DNA from: JAENVT01 sp040006755
GTDB taxonomy: Bacteria > Actinomycetota > Acidimicrobiia > Acidimicrobiales > Ilumatobacteraceae
NCBI GenBank assembly: GCA_040006755.1
Contig: JBDTWJ010000151.1
Span: 1 to 8,533, forward strand
Reading direction: 5' to 3'
DNA length: 8,533 nucleotides
A program made the position numbers and the translations under genes. Position 1 is the stretch's first letter, and each line of letters begins with the position of its first letter. The notes below the pieces were generated by a model. It searched no databases and was not told where the DNA came from. It saw nothing but the letters and a program-made list of their open reading frames with translations. Below are positions 1 to 7,932 of the stretch, one piece after another.

Positions 1-1054
1 TCGGCATCAGTCCGATGCTCATGGCCATGTTCTGGAACATCTGCCACAGCACCATCGTGAACACCCCGGCGCAGATGTATGTGCCCAGCATGTCGCGCGA
101 CAGGCCGGCGATCCGCCAGATACGTAGCAGCACGATGCCGAACAGGCCGATGACGACGCCACAACCGATCAGCCCGAACTGCTCGCCGATCGCGGAGAAT
201 GGAAAATCTGCCCACTGCACGGGGATGTCCTTGGTGTTGGTGATCTGCCCTTGCAGCCAACCCTTGCCGTCGATCCCCCCGGTTGCGATGGCTCGGAGCG
301 AGTTGCGCCCCTGGAAGACGAGGTCGCGGAGGGCGATGTCTTTCGAGTCCTGGTTGAAGAACACGCCGATTCGCTTGATCTGATAGTCGTTCACCACGCC
401 GCTCAAAACGGCGGCGCCAACGGTGGCGGCCGACAAGAAGGTGATCAGCAGGATGTATTTCGCCTTAGCGCCCGCGATCAGCAAGACACCCATCATCATC
501 GCGATCAGCACCGACGCCGTGCCCAGGTCGGGTTGAACGATGACCAACATCGTCGGCACGCCCACCAGGATCAGGCCCTTGATGAATCGCGGGTAGTTCA
601 AGGTGTCGGTGCGATCCTCGGCCAAGAACGCGGCGAGGGCAAGCAAGGCGGTGAACTTGGCGAACTCCGCCGGCTGGACCTTCAGCGGACCGAGGTCGAA
701 GCTCAACCGGGCGCCTCCGCTGATCGCGCCGACGAGAATGACCAGCACCAGCAACATCACCGTGGTGCCGTACAGGAATCGCGCCCGCTCTCGCCACCAG
801 TCGTAGTCGAACGCCATCACGACGACCATCGAGATCACCGCGCCGATCAGGAAGACCTCCTGTCGGGTGACGTACAGGTACGGATTGGGGAACTTGCTGT
901 ACGACGCCGAGTAGATCGTGAACAGCCCGATGATCGACAAGATGCTCTGGGCGAAGAGCAGGACCCAGTCGATGTTACGGCTCGGCGACCCGGGACTTGC
1001 CTTGATGTTGCCCAGGCCGGAGTCCGGCTTGCGCGAGAGCATGCTGAGCGCCAT
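1..1054 (-). CDS. rodA: RodA, SEDS-family peptidoglycan glycosyltransferase (3' end beyond window)
   Basis: RodA is a polytopic membrane protein that polymerises lipid II into glycan strands and works with the PBP2 transpeptidase encoded just upstream. 351 codons are visible with no stop; the C-terminus lies past the left edge. The ATG at 1052-1054 follows the mrdA stop by 3 bp, which suggests translational coupling; a second in-frame ATG lies at 1040-1042, and no good Shine-Dalgarno precedes either. Visible SEDS hallmarks are GAR (114-116), LGPLKVQPAEFAKF (121-134), QPDLGTA (174-180), GKGW (263-266), the segment DFPFSAIGEQFGLIG (283-297) and the NMAMSIGLMP segment (342-351). Asp283 aligns with the catalytic aspartate of the usual DFIF motif. 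Hydrophobic helices are evident at about 31-49, 67-82, 97-111, 133-145, 158-172, 179-195, 198-216, 294-310 and 324-340. FtsW is the alternative SEDS member, but the mre/PBP2 context favours RodA. Confidence 0.95.
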   Translation of the reverse strand, partial: MALSMLSRKPDSGLGNIKASPGSPSRNIDWVLLFAQSILSIIGLFTIYSASYSKFPNPYLYVTRQEVFLIGAVISMVVVMAFDYDWWRERARFLYGTTVMLLVLVILVGAISGGARLSFDLGPLKVQPAEFAKFTALLALAAFLAEDRTDTLNYPRFIKGLILVGVPTMLVIVQPDLGTASVLIAMMMGVLLIAGAKAKYILLITFLSAATVGAAVLSGVVNDYQIKRIGVFFNQDSKDIALRDLVFQGRNSLRAIATGGIDGKGWLQGQITNTKDIPVQWADFPFSAIGEQFGLIGCGVVIGLFGIVLLRIWRIAGLSRDMLGTYICAGVFTMVLWQMFQNMAMSIGLMP

Positions 1055-1057
1055 GAG

Positions 1058-3391
1058 TCAGTCCCGCGCTTCGACAGCCGCAGGCATGCACGAGCTGTCG
1101 GCGAGCTGCGTTGGGGGTGCCGGCTGCAGTGAATTGAGATCGAGAGGATCGCTCGGCTGCACGGGATCCATCACGGTTCGACCGGCAAGGGCAGTGAAGA
1201 TGCACTTCACGACCGGCGCAGCGGCCTTTGATCCGAAGCCCGCCTTCTCCAGATACGCGACCACGGTGAACGGCTGAGCCTTGTCGAGACTGAACGCCCC
1301 GAACGCCGACGAGTCGTTCCACGGATAGCTCTTGAAACCCTGTGCCGTGCCCGTCTTGCCGGCGATCGGCAGCACATCCATCGGGTAGCTCTCGAACAGC
1401 TTTTCACCCGTAGTGGTGTGGTAGAAACTCTGCGGGTACCGCACCCCCGGCTCGCTGACGCGGTGGGCGTTGGTGACACGAGTCAAGCCGTCGATGATCG
1501 GTTCGATGATCTCTGGCGGCATCTCCAGCTGATCCTTGTACTTCGGGGTTTCGAACGACTTGTACACGACGGCTTGCGAGATGTCGGCAACGCCGGGGCT
1601 CAGGTCGGGTACCAAGGGATCGAAGATGGTCTTCACGACGGTCGGCACATACTGGAAACCCCCATTGGCGATGGTCGAGTATGCGTTGGCCAGTTGCAAC
1701 GGCGTCGCTGCCATCAGACCTTGGCCGATTGCCACCTGCACGTTGTCGCCGACGAGAAGGCGAGGTGCTTCGTTCGCGCCGAGCACATCATCCTTCACGA
1801 GCTGAGCCTTGATTGCGTCGTCGGGGATTCGACCGGCCCATTCGAACGGAAGCTGGACGCCGGTCTCGTTGCCGAACCCGAACCGCTCGAGATCGTCCTT
1901 CAGCGTCGACTTTCCCTTCAACGTTGGATCGATCGACGCGTTGTGCTCGTCCATCTCCCAGAACTTCTCGCCGAGCCGATAGAAGAACGCGTCACTGCTG
2001 ACGGCGAGCGCATCGGCAACGGCGACCGGCCCGTACGACGACGGCTTGTTCGTGCGAATGTTGCTCGCGTTCTTGAATTCGCAGCGCACACCGCTGGCGC
2101 ACACGTCGTCGGGAATCGACTCCAGCTTGTATATCCCTTGGTCGAGGTACGGCTCGTGGGGCCCGATGATGCCGCTGTGCATCGCCGACCAGGCAACGAA
2201 CGGCTTGAAGCTGGAACCGAGGTTGTAGCGGCCCTGCACGGCGCGGTTGACGAGCACCGACTTGTCGGGATCGGCCTTGCCGGTTGCGGGGTCGACCTTC
2301 TCGCCGAACAGTTGGTCGAACTTGTCGCCACTGATGTTACCCATCCACCGATTGTCGAATCTCGGGTAGCTGGCCATCGCGATGATCTGGCCATTGGAGT
2401 TGTTCTCGATCACCACGGAGCCTGCCGGCGCCTTGTACTGGATCCATTCCTGCGTGCCGAACTCCTTCGAGCTCGAATAGACGCGCTCGATTCCCTCGGG
2501 CTTCTTCGGATCGATCGGGTTGTGGGCCGCGACATCCTGACCGAGGATGTCGGTCGGCAGGTGACGTCGTTGGAAGAGCTTGGTCTCCAGCGCTTGCTCG
2601 GCGTACTGCTGCATGTCGAGGTCGATCGTGAGCTGGATGTCTTTTCCGGCGACCGGGTCGACGTGTTCGTCGAGCAACTCGTGCACGATGCCTCCGGCAG
2701 CATCGACCTCGAACACCTGCCTTCCCCACGAGCCGTGGAGCGCGCTCTCCATCGACAGTTCGACACCGAACGCGCCCACGAGCTCGTTGGTGTTGTAGCC
2801 GGCGTCCTCGTACTGCTTCTTGGTCTCCTTGGTGATCGGGCCGAGGTATCCGACCACATGGCTCGCCAGTGGCGAGTATGGGTAGACGCGCTTCCACTGC
2901 TCGACGATCTGGATTCCCGGGAAATCTTCGCTGCGCTCTTTGATGTAGGTAACGGTGTCCTCGTCGACGCCCTCCTTCAGCGGTAACGGCAGCAACGTGC
3001 TGTACCGCTGACCTTTGGTGCACTTCGGAATCGTCGGCTCGTCGAAGCACGGGTCGTACCGGCGCTGCAGATCGATGACCGGCACTTTCAAGGGACCTGA
3101 CAGGCGATCGAAGAGAGCGTTACGGATTTTCGGCTTCTTGATGATGCTCCAGTCGATGGCCACCGTGAGGATCCGCTGGTTGTCGGCCATGATCCGCATC
3201 TTCGAATCGAAGATGCGGCCACGCTCCGGCGGGATCAGCACTTCACGCAACTTCGCAGCTGAGACCTTCGCTTGGAAGGAGGCGGCCTCGACGCCTTGCA
3301 AGAACCACAGGCGCGTTCCGAGCAAGCCCATCAACAGCATCGCCACCACCGCTAACATTCCAAGGCGCGTGGTGCGGTTATCGATCGCCAT
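1058..3391 (-). CDS. mrdA: Penicillin-binding protein 2 (class B PBP, elongasome DD-transpeptidase)
   Basis: This class B PBP cross-links peptidoglycan stem peptides during side-wall growth, paired with RodA. It has 777 residues, clearly longer than the roughly 630 of E. coli PBP2. One N-terminal membrane helix (about 11-31) anchors it. The dimerisation/pedestal region includes ERGRIFDSK (56-64) and the ELVGAFGVELSMESALHG segment (203-220). The transpeptidase domain has all three active-site motifs: SSFK with nucleophile Ser393 and Lys396, SSD at 465-467 (the SxD/SxN motif), and KTG at 679-681. Additional length sits mainly at about 271-320, about 595-670, and in a proline-containing tail after 740. 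Six cysteines (115, 124, 431, 437, 730, 768) all lie in the extracytoplasmic part. The ATG at 3391 places the membrane helix at the usual position; it has no obvious Shine-Dalgarno and lies 45 bp after the mreD stop. The TGA is 3 bp before the rodA start. Confidence 0.96.
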   Translation of the reverse strand: MAIDNRTTRLGMLAVVAMLLMGLLGTRLWFLQGVEAASFQAKVSAAKLREVLIPPERGRIFDSKMRIMADNQRILTVAIDWSIIKKPKIRNALFDRLSGPLKVPVIDLQRRYDPCFDEPTIPKCTKGQRYSTLLPLPLKEGVDEDTVTYIKERSEDFPGIQIVEQWKRVYPYSPLASHVVGYLGPITKETKKQYEDAGYNTNELVGAFGVELSMESALHGSWGRQVFEVDAAGGIVHELLDEHVDPVAGKDIQLTIDLDMQQYAEQALETKLFQRRHLPTDILGQDVAAHNPIDPKKPEGIERVYSSSKEFGTQEWIQYKAPAGSVVIENNSNGQIIAMASYPRFDNRWMGNISGDKFDQLFGEKVDPATGKADPDKSVLVNRAVQGRYNLGSSFKPFVAWSAMHSGIIGPHEPYLDQGIYKLESIPDDVCASGVRCEFKNASNIRTNKPSSYGPVAVADALAVSSDAFFYRLGEKFWEMDEHNASIDPTLKGKSTLKDDLERFGFGNETGVQLPFEWAGRIPDDAIKAQLVKDDVLGANEAPRLLVGDNVQVAIGQGLMAATPLQLANAYSTIANGGFQYVPTVVKTIFDPLVPDLSPGVADISQAVVYKSFETPKYKDQLEMPPEIIEPIIDGLTRVTNAHRVSEPGVRYPQSFYHTTTGEKLFESYPMDVLPIAGKTGTAQGFKSYPWNDSSAFGAFSLDKAQPFTVVAYLEKAGFGSKAAAPVVKCIFTALAGRTVMDPVQPSDPLDLNSLQPAPPTQLADSSCMPAAVEARD

Positions 3392-3436
3392 GGCACCATT
3401 GTGCTCTGCGCGTGGTCCGGATGGGGAGCACCCGCC

Positions 3437-3961
3437 TCATTCGGGAATCGCCCGCCAAGTGCGGCGCTTGGCGCCCGCGCACCATCGACCGAGCGGCACG
3501 AACAGCGGGCTCAGCAGCGTCGCAGCAATGGTGACGACGGGCACCACCTCGAACATTCGATCCGTCAGCCATCCTTCCTGGCCGGTCAGAAACTTGACCA
3601 CCGGAATCGCTGCCTCCCCCACCGCCGAGCCGATCGCCACGAAGATCGCCCCAAGCCACCACTGTGGATCGGGGGTGATGCTGACGACGTAACCCGAGGT
3701 GAGGCCGGCAAGACCATACGCGAGCGCGGTCAACCCCAGCGGCGTGCCAACGCCGAGGTCGTACATCATGCCCAACGCAAACCCGGCGAAGGCCCCGCGT
3801 TCGGAACCGGCACCCGCGCCCGCTCCGGCGGCGAGAGCCAACACGACCTGGATGGCCACGCCGTCGACCCGATACGTCGCGCACACCGTTCGCTGGATGG
3901 CCAAGATGACCAAGGCAACCGGGATGAGTCGGGTGAAGAGCGCAAAAGGCAGCGAACGCAC
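3437..3961 (-). CDS. mreD: Rod shape-determining membrane protein MreD
   Basis: MreD is a small integral membrane subunit of the elongasome that binds MreC and links the MreB filament to PBP2 and RodA. At 174 residues it is of normal family length. The sequence is strongly hydrophobic, with about five or six predicted helices (roughly 7-26, 35-52, 57-72, 76-95, 102-120, 138-158). The GMMYDL segment (64-69) matches the conserved Asp-Leu region of the family. An AGAGAGAG run occupies 45-52. The start is GTG at 3961, 3 bp after the mreC TGA, so translation is probably coupled to mreC. Identification rests on hydrophobic pattern plus position between mreC and mrdA, because MreD sequences diverge rapidly. 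Confidence 0.92.
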   Translation of the reverse strand: MRSLPFALFTRLIPVALVILAIQRTVCATYRVDGVAIQVVLALAAGAGAGAGSERGAFAGFALGMMYDLGVGTPLGLTALAYGLAGLTSGYVVSITPDPQWWLGAIFVAIGSAVGEAAIPVVKFLTGQEGWLTDRMFEVVPVVTIAATLLSPLFVPLGRWCAGAKRRTWRAIPE

Positions 3962-3964
3962 GAC

Positions 3965-5026
3965 TCAGATCGCGGCCTGATTGGGAACGAACAACACCAC
4001 GCTGACGAAGTTGAGTTGGGTCAGGCTGGCGTTGGGTTCGACCTCCACAATCGGCGATCGGCTTCCCAGCCGCCGCGTCACGGCGGTGATGGTGCCGATC
4101 GGAATGCTCTGCGGGGCCAGGCTCTTGGTGCCACCGGCGGTTTCGACGATGTCGCCGACCTTCACGTTGGTCAGCGCCGTGTCGTCGATCAGGCTGAACA
4201 GCAGTGGCCGGTCAGCACCCTGGCCGGAAATGTCGCCCGTCTCGCGCCGAACCCTGAAGCCGGGCGTCGTCGTGGAGGTCGTGGACGACGACGATGTCGT
4301 CGTCTGGCCCGGTGTGACGTTGTCGCCGCCGATGGTTGTCGTGGTCGATGACGGCGTCGTGGTGGTCGTTGTCGTGCTGGTCGAGGTGGTCGGGTCCAAC
4401 GGCCGGCCGCTCAGCGCTGTGTTGGCTGTGGTCGATGAGGTCGTCGACGACGCGCCCTCGTCCTCGATGCGACTGAGCACTTGGCCCTGCACGGTGAACT
4501 GGGGATCGGTGATGAGCATCACCACGCTGCTGTCGGGATAGACCTTGGTGACCTTGCCGATGAGACCCGCACCGTCGGTGACGGGCATGCCCACGGCGAC
4601 ACCGTCGCGGCTGCCGACCGTGACCTCGATGGTGTTCTGGAAGTTGCTCGGCGCCTCACCGATCACTTGGGCGGCGACTCCTTTGATGTTGCGCACCGAC
4701 GTGAGCCGGTTCAACTTCAACAGGTCGTTGGCAATGTTGATCGCGGTCTTCGCTTCGATCTCCGCACCCTTCTGATGCTCGATCTGGTCGCGCAGCGCTT
4801 GGTTCGCAGCATTGACGTCGTCGTACCTGGTGATGCCGTACCACGCGTTGGCGATCGGCTCCGACACGGCTTTGGCGGCGACGTCGAACGGACGGATGAT
4901 CACCGAGAAGGCCTGACGGGACTTGTCGATGACGACGTTGTTGCCGCGTCGATCAAGTGTGATCAGCAGCAACGACGTCAAAATGAGCAGCACAACGACG
5001 CGGCGACGGCTCAACGATGAAAGCAC
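3965..5026 (-). CDS. mreC: Rod shape-determining protein MreC with Thr/Ser-rich insert
   Basis: MreC is a bitopic protein whose extracytoplasmic beta domains bind PBP2 and help switch on the RodA-PBP2 pair. The 353 residues begin with a short basic cytoplasmic stretch and a membrane helix (about 9-24). A probable coiled coil (about 68-106) follows, then the two-part MreC beta core. Core signatures are GMPVTDGAGLIGKVTKV (146-162), the LITDP segment (171-175), LLFSLIDD (275-282), GDIVETAGG (291-299) and IPIGTITAV (308-316). A Thr/Ser-rich tract at about 192-255 splits the core and accounts for the extra length over a typical MreC of about 280 residues. The start is GTG at 5026, supported by AGGA 5 nt upstream and by the membrane helix directly after it. 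It lies 16 bp after mreB and 3 bp before mreD. Confidence 0.95.
   Translation of the reverse strand: MLSSLSRRRVVVLLILTSLLLITLDRRGNNVVIDKSRQAFSVIIRPFDVAAKAVSEPIANAWYGITRYDDVNAANQALRDQIEHQKGAEIEAKTAINIANDLLKLNRLTSVRNIKGVAAQVIGEAPSNFQNTIEVTVGSRDGVAVGMPVTDGAGLIGKVTKVYPDSSVVMLITDPQFTVQGQVLSRIEDEGASSTTSSTTANTALSGRPLDPTTSTSTTTTTTTPSSTTTTIGGDNVTPGQTTTSSSSTTSTTTPGFRVRRETGDISGQGADRPLLFSLIDDTALTNVKVGDIVETAGGTKSLAPQSIPIGTITAVTRRLGSRSPIVEVEPNASLTQLNFVSVVLFVPNQAAI
4262..4453 (-). repeat. Low-complexity Thr/Ser-rich tract inside mreC
   Basis: This stretch encodes MreC residues 192-255, of which 42 of 64 are Thr or Ser, in several homopolymer-like Thr runs separated by short segments with Gly, Pro, Asp and Asn. 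At the DNA level the plus strand shows repeated gtcgtcg/gtggtcg-type units, giving many imperfect trinucleotide repeats that could vary in number by slippage. Such tracts resemble extended extracytoplasmic linkers, and in Actinomycetota can carry O-linked mannose; glycosylation here is only a possibility. Confidence 0.85.
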
Positions 5027-5031
5027 GGGTG

Positions 5032-5035
5032 TCCT
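5032..5035 (-). promoter_or_regulatory. Shine-Dalgarno of mreC (AGGA)
   Basis: The minus strand reads AGGA 5 nt before the GTG at 5026, inside the 16-bp gap after the mreB stop. It supports the GTG as the true mreC start even though the codon is non-ATG. Confidence 0.55.
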
Positions 5036-5042
5036 GTTGGGT

Positions 5043-6077
<1,035 letters not shown>

Positions 6078-6083
6078 TCACTT

Positions 6084-6089
6084 ACCTCC
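6084..6089 (-). promoter_or_regulatory. Shine-Dalgarno of mreB (GGAGGT)
   Basis: A perfect GGAGGT lies on the minus strand 6 nt before the mreB ATG. It is the strongest ribosome binding site seen in the window, where most other genes have weak or no recognisable site, and fits a gene whose translation starts independently. Confidence 0.85.
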
Positions 6090-6124
6090 GCACCGCCGGG
6101 TCGACCGTGCACGAACTGATGTAC

Positions 6125-6140
6125 GCGCCTTGATCGGCGC
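6125..6140. repeat. Small inverted repeat upstream of mreB
   Basis: GCGCC at 6125-6129 pairs with GGCGC at 6136-6140 around a 6-nt spacer TTGATC. It is a perfect 5-bp stem with no T-run on either side, so it is not a canonical intrinsic terminator. It could be a minor RNA hairpin in the mreB leader or chance in GC-rich DNA. Confidence 0.3.
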
Positions 6141-6172
6141 ATATCGAACCAGTGTAGCGGAGCGCCAGTTTG

Positions 6173-6583
6173 TTACAGATTCGGGAAGAAAATGCCGATT
6201 TCGCGCTGAGCCGACTCCGACGAGTCGCTGCCATGCACGAGGTTCTCGGTGAACAAGATGCCGAGGTCGCCGCGGATCGTGCCCGGGTCTGCCTTGCGAG
6301 GATTCGTTGCGCCCACGAGCGTGCGCACGACCTCCCAGGTGTCCTCGGGCCCCTCCAACACCAACGCGACGACAGGCCCCCGACTCATGAACGCAACGAG
6401 GTCCTCGTAGAAGCCCTTGCCCACGTGCTCCTGGTAGTGACGCGCCAACGTGTCGGCGTCGAGCGTGCGCAGATCGAGGGCGACGACCGCAAGACCCTTT
6501 GCCTCGAAGCGCCGAAGGACTTCTCCGATGAGGCCTCGTTCGACGGTGTCGGGCTTGAGCAGGACCAGGGTGCGATCAGACAT
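6173..6583 (-). CDS. ndk: Nucleoside diphosphate kinase
   Basis: Ndk transfers the gamma phosphate of ATP to NDPs through a phospho-histidine, balancing NTP and dNTP pools in the cytoplasm. The protein has 136 residues, the standard length for a bacterial Ndk. It starts MSDRTLVLLKPDTVERGLIG, with the conserved Lys10. It shows the GATNPRKADPGTIRGDL segment (91-107) and the active-site NLVHGSDS motif (114-121) with catalytic His117. The ATG at 6583 is chosen because the family begins here; the frame stays open upstream to 6814, but the added residues overlap folC and do not resemble Ndk. The gene begins 20 bp after the folC stop with no clear Shine-Dalgarno, suggesting it is read from the folC transcript. 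Confidence 0.98.
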   Translation of the reverse strand: MSDRTLVLLKPDTVERGLIGEVLRRFEAKGLAVVALDLRTLDADTLARHYQEHVGKGFYEDLVAFMSRGPVVALVLEGPEDTWEVVRTLVGATNPRKADPGTIRGDLGILFTENLVHGSDSSESAQREIGIFFPNL

Positions 6584-6603
6584 GGCCGATGACGCTACAG
6601 GCG

Positions 6604-7896
6604 CTAGATGATCTTGCGAAGGTGTGGCCGGGCGGACCCGACGACGTAGAGCGAGCCGGTGACCAACACTGCGTCGTCGTGCTGTGCCGACCTGATAGCT
6701 CGATCGCATGCCTCGTCGACCGTGTCGCACTCGACGACGACATCGCAACCGAGTGCTCTCGCTGCTGCAGCGAGTTCGCTCGATGGCATCCCGCGCGGCG
6801 TGGGTGCCGTACACGTATAGACGGCGTCGAACTCGTCGGCGCGCAGGGCCGACAGCATCTCCTTCGCGTCGCGTCCCTTCAGGATTCCGGCGACGAGGAT
6901 CTTGCTACCTGCGGGATCGAAGTCTTCGAAGAACACCTGTGCGCACGAGTCGGCACCCGGTGGGTTGTGCGCGCCGTCGACGATCACGAGTGGCTGATGA
7001 CCGAGCACCTCGAAGCGACCGGCCATTCGCACGTTTGCGAATCCTTCGCGCACCACATCGTCGGCGATTGGGTTGGCGAAGAAAGCCTCGACAGCAGTGA
7101 GCGCGACGACGGCGTTGTCGCCTTGATGCTTGCCGTGCAGCGGCACGAACACATCGGTGTAGATCGTCGTCGGCGTTCGTAGGTCGAGCATTCGTCCGCC
7201 GAGCGCCAACTGATTCTCGAGCACGTCGAACTGCTCACCGCGCACCAGCACCGACTCCCCTCCGGCATCGGTGAAGTACGGCAACAAGTCCGGATCTGTC
7301 TCGCCGACCACCACGATGCTTCCTGGTTTGATCACACCGGCCTTCTCCGCAGCGATGTGGCCCTTGGTCGGCCCGGCGAACTCATTGTGATCCATACCGA
7401 TGTTGGTGATGACCGCGACCTGCGCATCGCAGACGTTGGTCGCATCCCATCGTCCGAGAACGCCGACTTCGATCACGGCGACGTCGACCGCAAGATCGGC
7501 AAACCACCGGAAGGCGGCCGAGGTGGTGGCTTCGAAGTACGACGGACGAACGCCGGTGAGCACCTCGAGATCGGCGACTGCCGCGATCTGTTCGGCAAAC
7601 TCCTCGTCGCTGATGAACTCGCAGTCGCGGCTCATCCGTTCGTTCGGTCGTTCGAGGTGCGGGCTGGTGTAGGTGCCGACCGTCAGCCCGTGCGCCATCA
7701 ACAGCCTGGTGATCATCTGCGAGGTCGAACCCTTGCCGTTGGTGCCTGTGACATGGATGACCGGATAGGCAAACTGCGGGTCGCCCATCGCCGTGACGAT
7801 GGTCTTCATGCGTTCGATGGTCGGCGACTCGATGCGCCCGGTCTTCTCGTAGCTGGCGTGGGCGTCGAGGTATGCCAGCGCTTCGGAGTACGTCAT
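6604..7896 (-). CDS. folC: Folylpolyglutamate synthase / dihydrofolate synthase
   Basis: FolC is a Mur-ligase-family enzyme that adds glutamate to dihydropteroate and/or folates using ATP, making and retaining polyglutamylated folate in the cytoplasm. It has 430 residues, typical for the family. The P-loop VTGTNGKGSTS is at 49-59. Other landmarks are TYTSPHLERPNERM (75-88), FEATTSAAF (121-129), EVGVLGRWDATNV (143-155), ITNIGMDH (163-170), the AAEKAGVIK segment (182-190) containing the lysine that is carbamylated in this family (Lys185), GRFEVL (293-298), VIVDGAHNPPG (304-314) and VTGSLYVVG (412-420). The EVG-segment reads VLGR where GGR is usual. Which of the two activities it has cannot be told from sequence alone; no separate folP/folK genes are nearby. 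The ATG at 7896 gives the family's usual N-terminus (TYSEALAYLDA). It lies 36 bp after clpX. Confidence 0.96.
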   Translation of the reverse strand: MTYSEALAYLDAHASYEKTGRIESPTIERMKTIVTAMGDPQFAYPVIHVTGTNGKGSTSQMITRLLMAHGLTVGTYTSPHLERPNERMSRDCEFISDEEFAEQIAAVADLEVLTGVRPSYFEATTSAAFRWFADLAVDVAVIEVGVLGRWDATNVCDAQVAVITNIGMDHNEFAGPTKGHIAAEKAGVIKPGSIVVVGETDPDLLPYFTDAGGESVLVRGEQFDVLENQLALGGRMLDLRTPTTIYTDVFVPLHGKHQGDNAVVALTAVEAFFANPIADDVVREGFANVRMAGRFEVLGHQPLVIVDGAHNPPGADSCAQVFFEDFDPAGSKILVAGILKGRDAKEMLSALRADEFDAVYTCTAPTPRGMPSSELAAAARALGCDVVVECDTVDEACDRAIRSAQHDDAVLVTGSLYVVGSARPHLRKII

Positions 7897-7904
7897 GGTT
7901 CGTA

Positions 7905-7923
7905 GAGCGCGCGAGTGCGCCTC
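7905..7923 (-). other. Hairpin between clpX and folC
   Basis: GAG (7905-7907) and GCGC (7909-7912) pair with GCGC (7917-7920) and CTC (7921-7923), with one bulged base and a 4-nt loop. The stem ends 8 nt before the folC ATG and starts 9 nt after the clpX stop. No T-run follows, so an intrinsic terminator is not supported. It could hinder ribosome access to folC or reduce read-through, or be chance in GC-rich DNA. Confidence 0.35.
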
Positions 7924-7932
7924 AAGGTCGCG

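Larger units (their letters stand above)
6078..6172 (-). promoter_or_regulatory. ndk-mreB intergenic region, possible promoter of the shape operon
   Basis: This is the largest intergenic gap in the window. On the minus strand it contains TACACT (6151-6156), the best -10-like hexamer I see, but no convincing -35 element 17-18 nt upstream. A small inverted repeat (6125-6140) lies between this hexamer and the start of mreB. The promoter is inferred from the gap size, the change of function from housekeeping to shape genes, and the strong downstream ribosome binding site. The sequence alone does not prove it. Confidence 0.3.

Noticed and set aside
251..1132. 293-codon plus-strand open frame opposite rodA
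   Set aside because: It is antisense to a well-matched RodA reading frame and is dominated by Arg, Asp, Gln and His, as expected of a shadow frame of a hydrophobic protein.
1418..2986. 522-codon open frame on the plus strand opposite mrdA
   Set aside because: It lies wholly antisense to a clear PBP2 gene, has no recognisable domain, and its composition (rich in Val, Asp, Arg, Leu) is what the reverse complement of GC-rich coding DNA gives.
3401..4351. 316-codon plus-strand open frame across mreD and the mreC 3' half
   Set aside because: It spans two real antisense genes and shows only low-complexity charged sequence without any domain.
6173..6814. Longer ndk start giving 213 residues
   Set aside because: The extra 77 residues overlap the folC coding region, are Arg/Ser-rich and unlike Ndk. 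The family's N-terminus begins exactly at the ATG at 6583.
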